DNA of 64,000 nt. Origin: Cyrtodaria siliqua. Lineage: Eukaryota > Mollusca > Bivalvia > Adapedonta > Hiatellidae. Numbering within the stretch: the stretch's first letter is position 1; each line of letters opens with the position of its first letter. The notes beneath the pieces are model-generated. The model did no database searches. It was not told the origin of the DNA and was given only the letters and a program-made list of their open reading frames with translations. The stretch spans positions 1 through 64,000 of the forward strand of contig JAWPHD010010369.1 in the NCBI GenBank assembly GCA_037043455.1. Reading direction: 5' to 3'. Below are positions 61,115 to 64,000 of the stretch, piece after piece. The position numbers were made by a program, and so were the translations under genes.

Positions 61115-62340
61115 GGAACGAGGGACCGCGGTGGCCCCGTGCATTGGATATCCTATAGGAACGAGGGACCGCCGTGGCCCCGTGCATTGGATATCCTATA
61201 GGAACGAGGGACCGCGGTGGCCCCGTGCAGTGGATATCCTATAGGAACGAGGGACCGCGGTGGCGGAGTTCAGTGGATATCCTATGGGAACGAGGGACCG
61301 CGGTGGCCCAGTGAAGTGAATATCCTATAATAACGAGGGACCGCGGTGGTCCTGTGCAGTGGATATCTTCTAGGAACGAGGGACACGGTGGCCCAGTACA
61401 GTGGATATTCTATAGAAACGAGGGACCGCGGTGGCCCAGTGTAGTGGATATCCCATAGCACGACCGCGGTGGCCCAGTGCAGTGGATATCCTATAGGAAC
61501 GAGGGACCGCGGTGGCCCAGTGCAGTGGATATCCTATAGGAACGAAGGACTGCGGTGGCCCAGTGCTGTGGATATCCTATAGCACGACCGCGGTGGCCCA
61601 GTGCAGTGGATATCCTATAGGAACGAGGGACCGCGGTGGCCCTGTGCAGTGGATATTCTATAGGAACGAGGTATCGCGGTGGTCCAGTACTGTAGATAGC
61701 CTATAGGAATGAGAGACCGCGGTGGCCCAGTGTAGTGAATATCCTATAGCACGACCGCGGTGGCCTAGTGCAGTGGATATCCTATAGGATCGAGGGACGG
61801 TGGTGGCCCCTAGCAGTGGATATCATATAGGAACAAGAGACCGCTGTGGCCCAGTGCTGTGGATATCCTATAGGAACAAGGGATCGCGGTGGCCTACTGC
61901 AGTGGATATCCTATAGAAACGAGGGAAAGCGACGGCCCAGTACTGAGGATATCCTGTAGGAACGAGGGACCGCGGTGGCCCTGTGCAATGGTTTTACCTA
62001 TAGGATAGAGGGACCGCGGTGGCCCAGTACAGTGGATATCCTATAGGAACAAGGGACCGCGTTGGCCCAGTGTAGTGGATGTCCTATAGCACTACCGTGG
62101 TGGCCCAGTGCAGTAAATATCCTATAGGAACGAGGGACCGCAGTTGCCCAGTGCTGTGGATATGCTATAGGAACGAGGGACCGCGGTGGCCCAGTGCAGT
62201 GGATATTCAATAGGAACGAGGGACCGCGGTGGCACAGTGCTGTGGATATCCTATAGGAACGAGGGACCGCGGTGGCCTAGTGCATTGTATATTCTATAGG
62301 AATGAGGGACCGCGGTGGCCCATTGCTGTGGATATCATAT
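61115..62340. repeat. 43-bp GC-rich minisatellite, about 28 copies, tRNA-like unit
   Basis: The unit reads GGAACGAGGGACCGCGGTGG then CCCAGTGCAGTGGATATCCT and ATA. Some units lack the GGAACGAGG part and read AGCACGACCGCGG. The segment GGTGGCCCAGTG.AGTGGATA resembles a tRNA D-arm/box A. The last unit runs into a tRNA-like 3' half at 62345. Much richer in GC than its surroundings. Confidence 0.93.
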
Positions 62341-62344
62341 AGCA

Positions 62345-62395
62345 TGGTCGATTCTGAATCCGGCGATTACGGGTTCAAGTCACACTGGCGCCACC
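62345..62395 (+). other. tRNA-like 3' half (Gln-type CTG anticodon loop)
   Basis: ATTCTGAATCCGGCGATTAC resembles an anticodon arm with CTG, and GGGTTCAAGTCAC a box B/T-arm, followed by TGGCGCCACC as an acceptor end. The preceding minisatellite unit would supply the 5' half. The stems pair imperfectly, so this is a pseudogene or SINE head, not a confident tRNA. Confidence 0.5.
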
Positions 62396-62596
62396 TTATA
62401 TCTTAGGTGACCGTGTGTCCGTAAACAATGTACTCCCTCTAGCCTCGTCCGTCGGATTAGAATCGTGAAGAGCATGTTCCCCAAACCCTTTTCCCTTTCT
62501 ATGGGACGACTCGAAATAACGGATGCACAGTTAAAAACAATTACGTTTTCCTAACGAACGATCATTCAAACCTCTCGTTTTACCTCTCTATATAAC

Positions 62597-62890
62597 GAAG
62601 TGGTATAATATGTATCCCAACTGTACATACCTCGTATCTGGTCACCGATGAATCCACAGTGGAAGCAAAGCAATTATTCCAAACCCTCTCGACATGGAGT
62701 TATCCCGGCATAATATCATCAGACAGAAGGTGTGAACACGTAGGATAGTCATGCATATCAGCTGGACTTTGAGGTTTATCGAGACAGTCGTACGCTAGTT
62801 TGATTCACTTAAATTGATAAAACTGATTGTTAGACGCTTACTTTGGACATCTCTGATAACAACATAGTTTGTGTCAATATTACAAGTAGA
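62597..62890. repeat. Duplicated segment C2
   Basis: Counterpart of 57176-57450 (TGGTATAATATGTATCCCAA and GGTCACCGATGAATCCACAG). Confidence 0.8.
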
Positions 62891-63279
62891 ACGACACAGT
62901 GACGGATTCAGTGGTAGTTGCACGCCACCCACACACAGTCTGAGAAATTATGAAAATGCATTTGAAAAAGTATCTTTGTATAGTTTTCATTGGTTGTCAA
63001 CTGTTGTTTGTTTAAGTTTCTAAAATCTGAGATTTAAAAGTTGCGCATTCTAAAATTATGCTGCGAATACCAAATCTCGAATACCGAATTTCAAATCCTG
63101 TATCCACTCCCCATTCCTTCCCCATACCTCATTATTGCCAAATGACGTCATGAATCATCTGCATTGCATTATGTAAATTGTAATAATATCGGAGACAATA
63201 TTCAAAAAACTAAATAAGGAAAGTTGAGTACCGAGTGAATGACTGACTGTTTGATTATTATTAAAATTACTATTTTAAA

Positions 63280-63990
63280 TATAACAGCCCGCTCATTTTA
63301 TGTAGACCTTATATGCAATAATCATTCTAAAAGCCAAATTCGATAGATACATGTAGCTACGACAACCATAATAACCATATACTAGTACATAAAAACCCTG
63401 GCACTAATTGTCATGGCATTTGAAAAGAAACGCGTGCATTTTTTCATTTTCATTTTTGTAAACACTGCATTTATTAAAACATAATGTTGCTATCATTTTG
63501 GCTGGTTCCAAATAGCCTGTATTTTGCATATGCTCTTCTGGCCACAGGCCAACAGAGCTTATGGGATTACTAGTTGTCTGTCGTCTGTCCGCTGTCCGTC
63601 GTTAACACGATAGGGATATAAATTGATAGGGACTTCAATCTCGGACGAGTTAAAAAAAAGTGTTACGTTACAAGAAGTTGAACACCATTTGTACTTATAT
63701 GAAGAGAGATTCCACTTTCACAGATTTTATATTAAGTATATAATTTAATTTGTTTTTCTCTGAAAAAACAAACAAACGAATAGTCCACAACCACACATCA
63801 ATGGGTAGAACCTGTACTATATACATCTAGCCATCCGTAAGATCTTAAACAAAAGCGATGTAGGGATGGGAAGGTTTAGAAATGTGTATTAATAAATATT
63901 TTAACCAGTAATTTTAATTGAATTTGCTCAACTGTTTATTTTCAAAAATAAACATTTTACTGAATTTATATTTATGAATAAGCAATAATG
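63280..63990. repeat. Duplicated segment A (partners 25740-26050 and 27140-27500)
   Basis: The order CGCTCATTTTATGTAGAC, ATTTTGGCTGGTTCCAAATA, TGTCTGTCGTCTGTCCG, AGAGAGATTCCACTTTCAC and TAATTTGTTTTTCTCTGAAA follows the 25.7-27.5 kb copy. About 1 kb present there (26050-27130) is missing between 63605 and 63690. A reverse SINE fragment (ATGGGTAGAACCTGTACTAT) lies at ~63800-63840. Confidence 0.75.
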
Positions 63991-64000
63991 TGAACAGTTA

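Noticed and set aside
60515..62340. Regular 37-43 bp repeats resembling CRISPR arrays
   Set aside because: The units are directly adjacent with no unique spacers, there are no cas genes, and the genome is eukaryotic.

Overview
The window looks like an AT-rich, intron-rich and repeat-rich invertebrate nuclear genome. A bivalve mollusc is the best fit. The grounds are a Mab-21/cGAS-like gene with a C-terminal helical/TPR-like tail (a family strongly expanded in bivalves), tRNA-headed SINEs that share a conserved core, Penelope-like/RT retroelement pieces, and many minisatellites. The species cannot be fixed from the sequence alone.

Layout. 804-17991 (+): an ABCG (White-type) half-transporter locus of at least 16 exons; its first exons lie off the left edge. 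The transmembrane half is cleanly spliced and in phase apart from one lost base. The nucleotide-binding half carries three frameshifts and two damaged donor sites, so the locus is either a decaying pseudogene or badly polished sequence. Its introns hold a SINE, foldback elements, a 119-bp tandem array, and an array made of the 3' end of exon 14 plus its splice donor. 18.4-31.8 kb: no intact gene; SINEs, retroelement 3' tails, foldback elements, and short tandem and dispersed repeats. 31.84-35.5 kb: a 46-bp satellite. 35.54-35.99 kb: a 75-bp array. 36194-38329 (-): one cGAS-like receptor/Mab-21 reading frame broken by a single in-frame TGA where the family has Trp. 39.35-45.2 kb: a GAA tract, then a 39-bp satellite interrupted by a composite, partly palindromic reverse-transcriptase element. 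45.5-47.7 kb: remnant of a Crypton-type tyrosine-recombinase (DUF3504-like) gene between TTAGACGGA hairpins. 47.8-54.9 kb: duplicated dispersed repeats and SINEs with clear target-site duplications. 54.9-56.35 kb: a second 39-bp satellite array. 56.4-64 kb: dispersed repeats, a diverged retroelement tail, a 37-bp array, and a 43-bp GC-rich minisatellite that appears to derive from the 5' half of a tRNA gene.

How the genes relate. There is no operon or pathway here. The two host genes are unrelated: a membrane transporter and a nucleic-acid-sensor-like nucleotidyltransferase. The rest is mobile and tandem DNA. The main interest is in the lesions of otherwise conserved genes, the tandem amplification of an exon/donor boundary, satellites that stay open on both strands, and a minisatellite seeded by a tRNA-like sequence.
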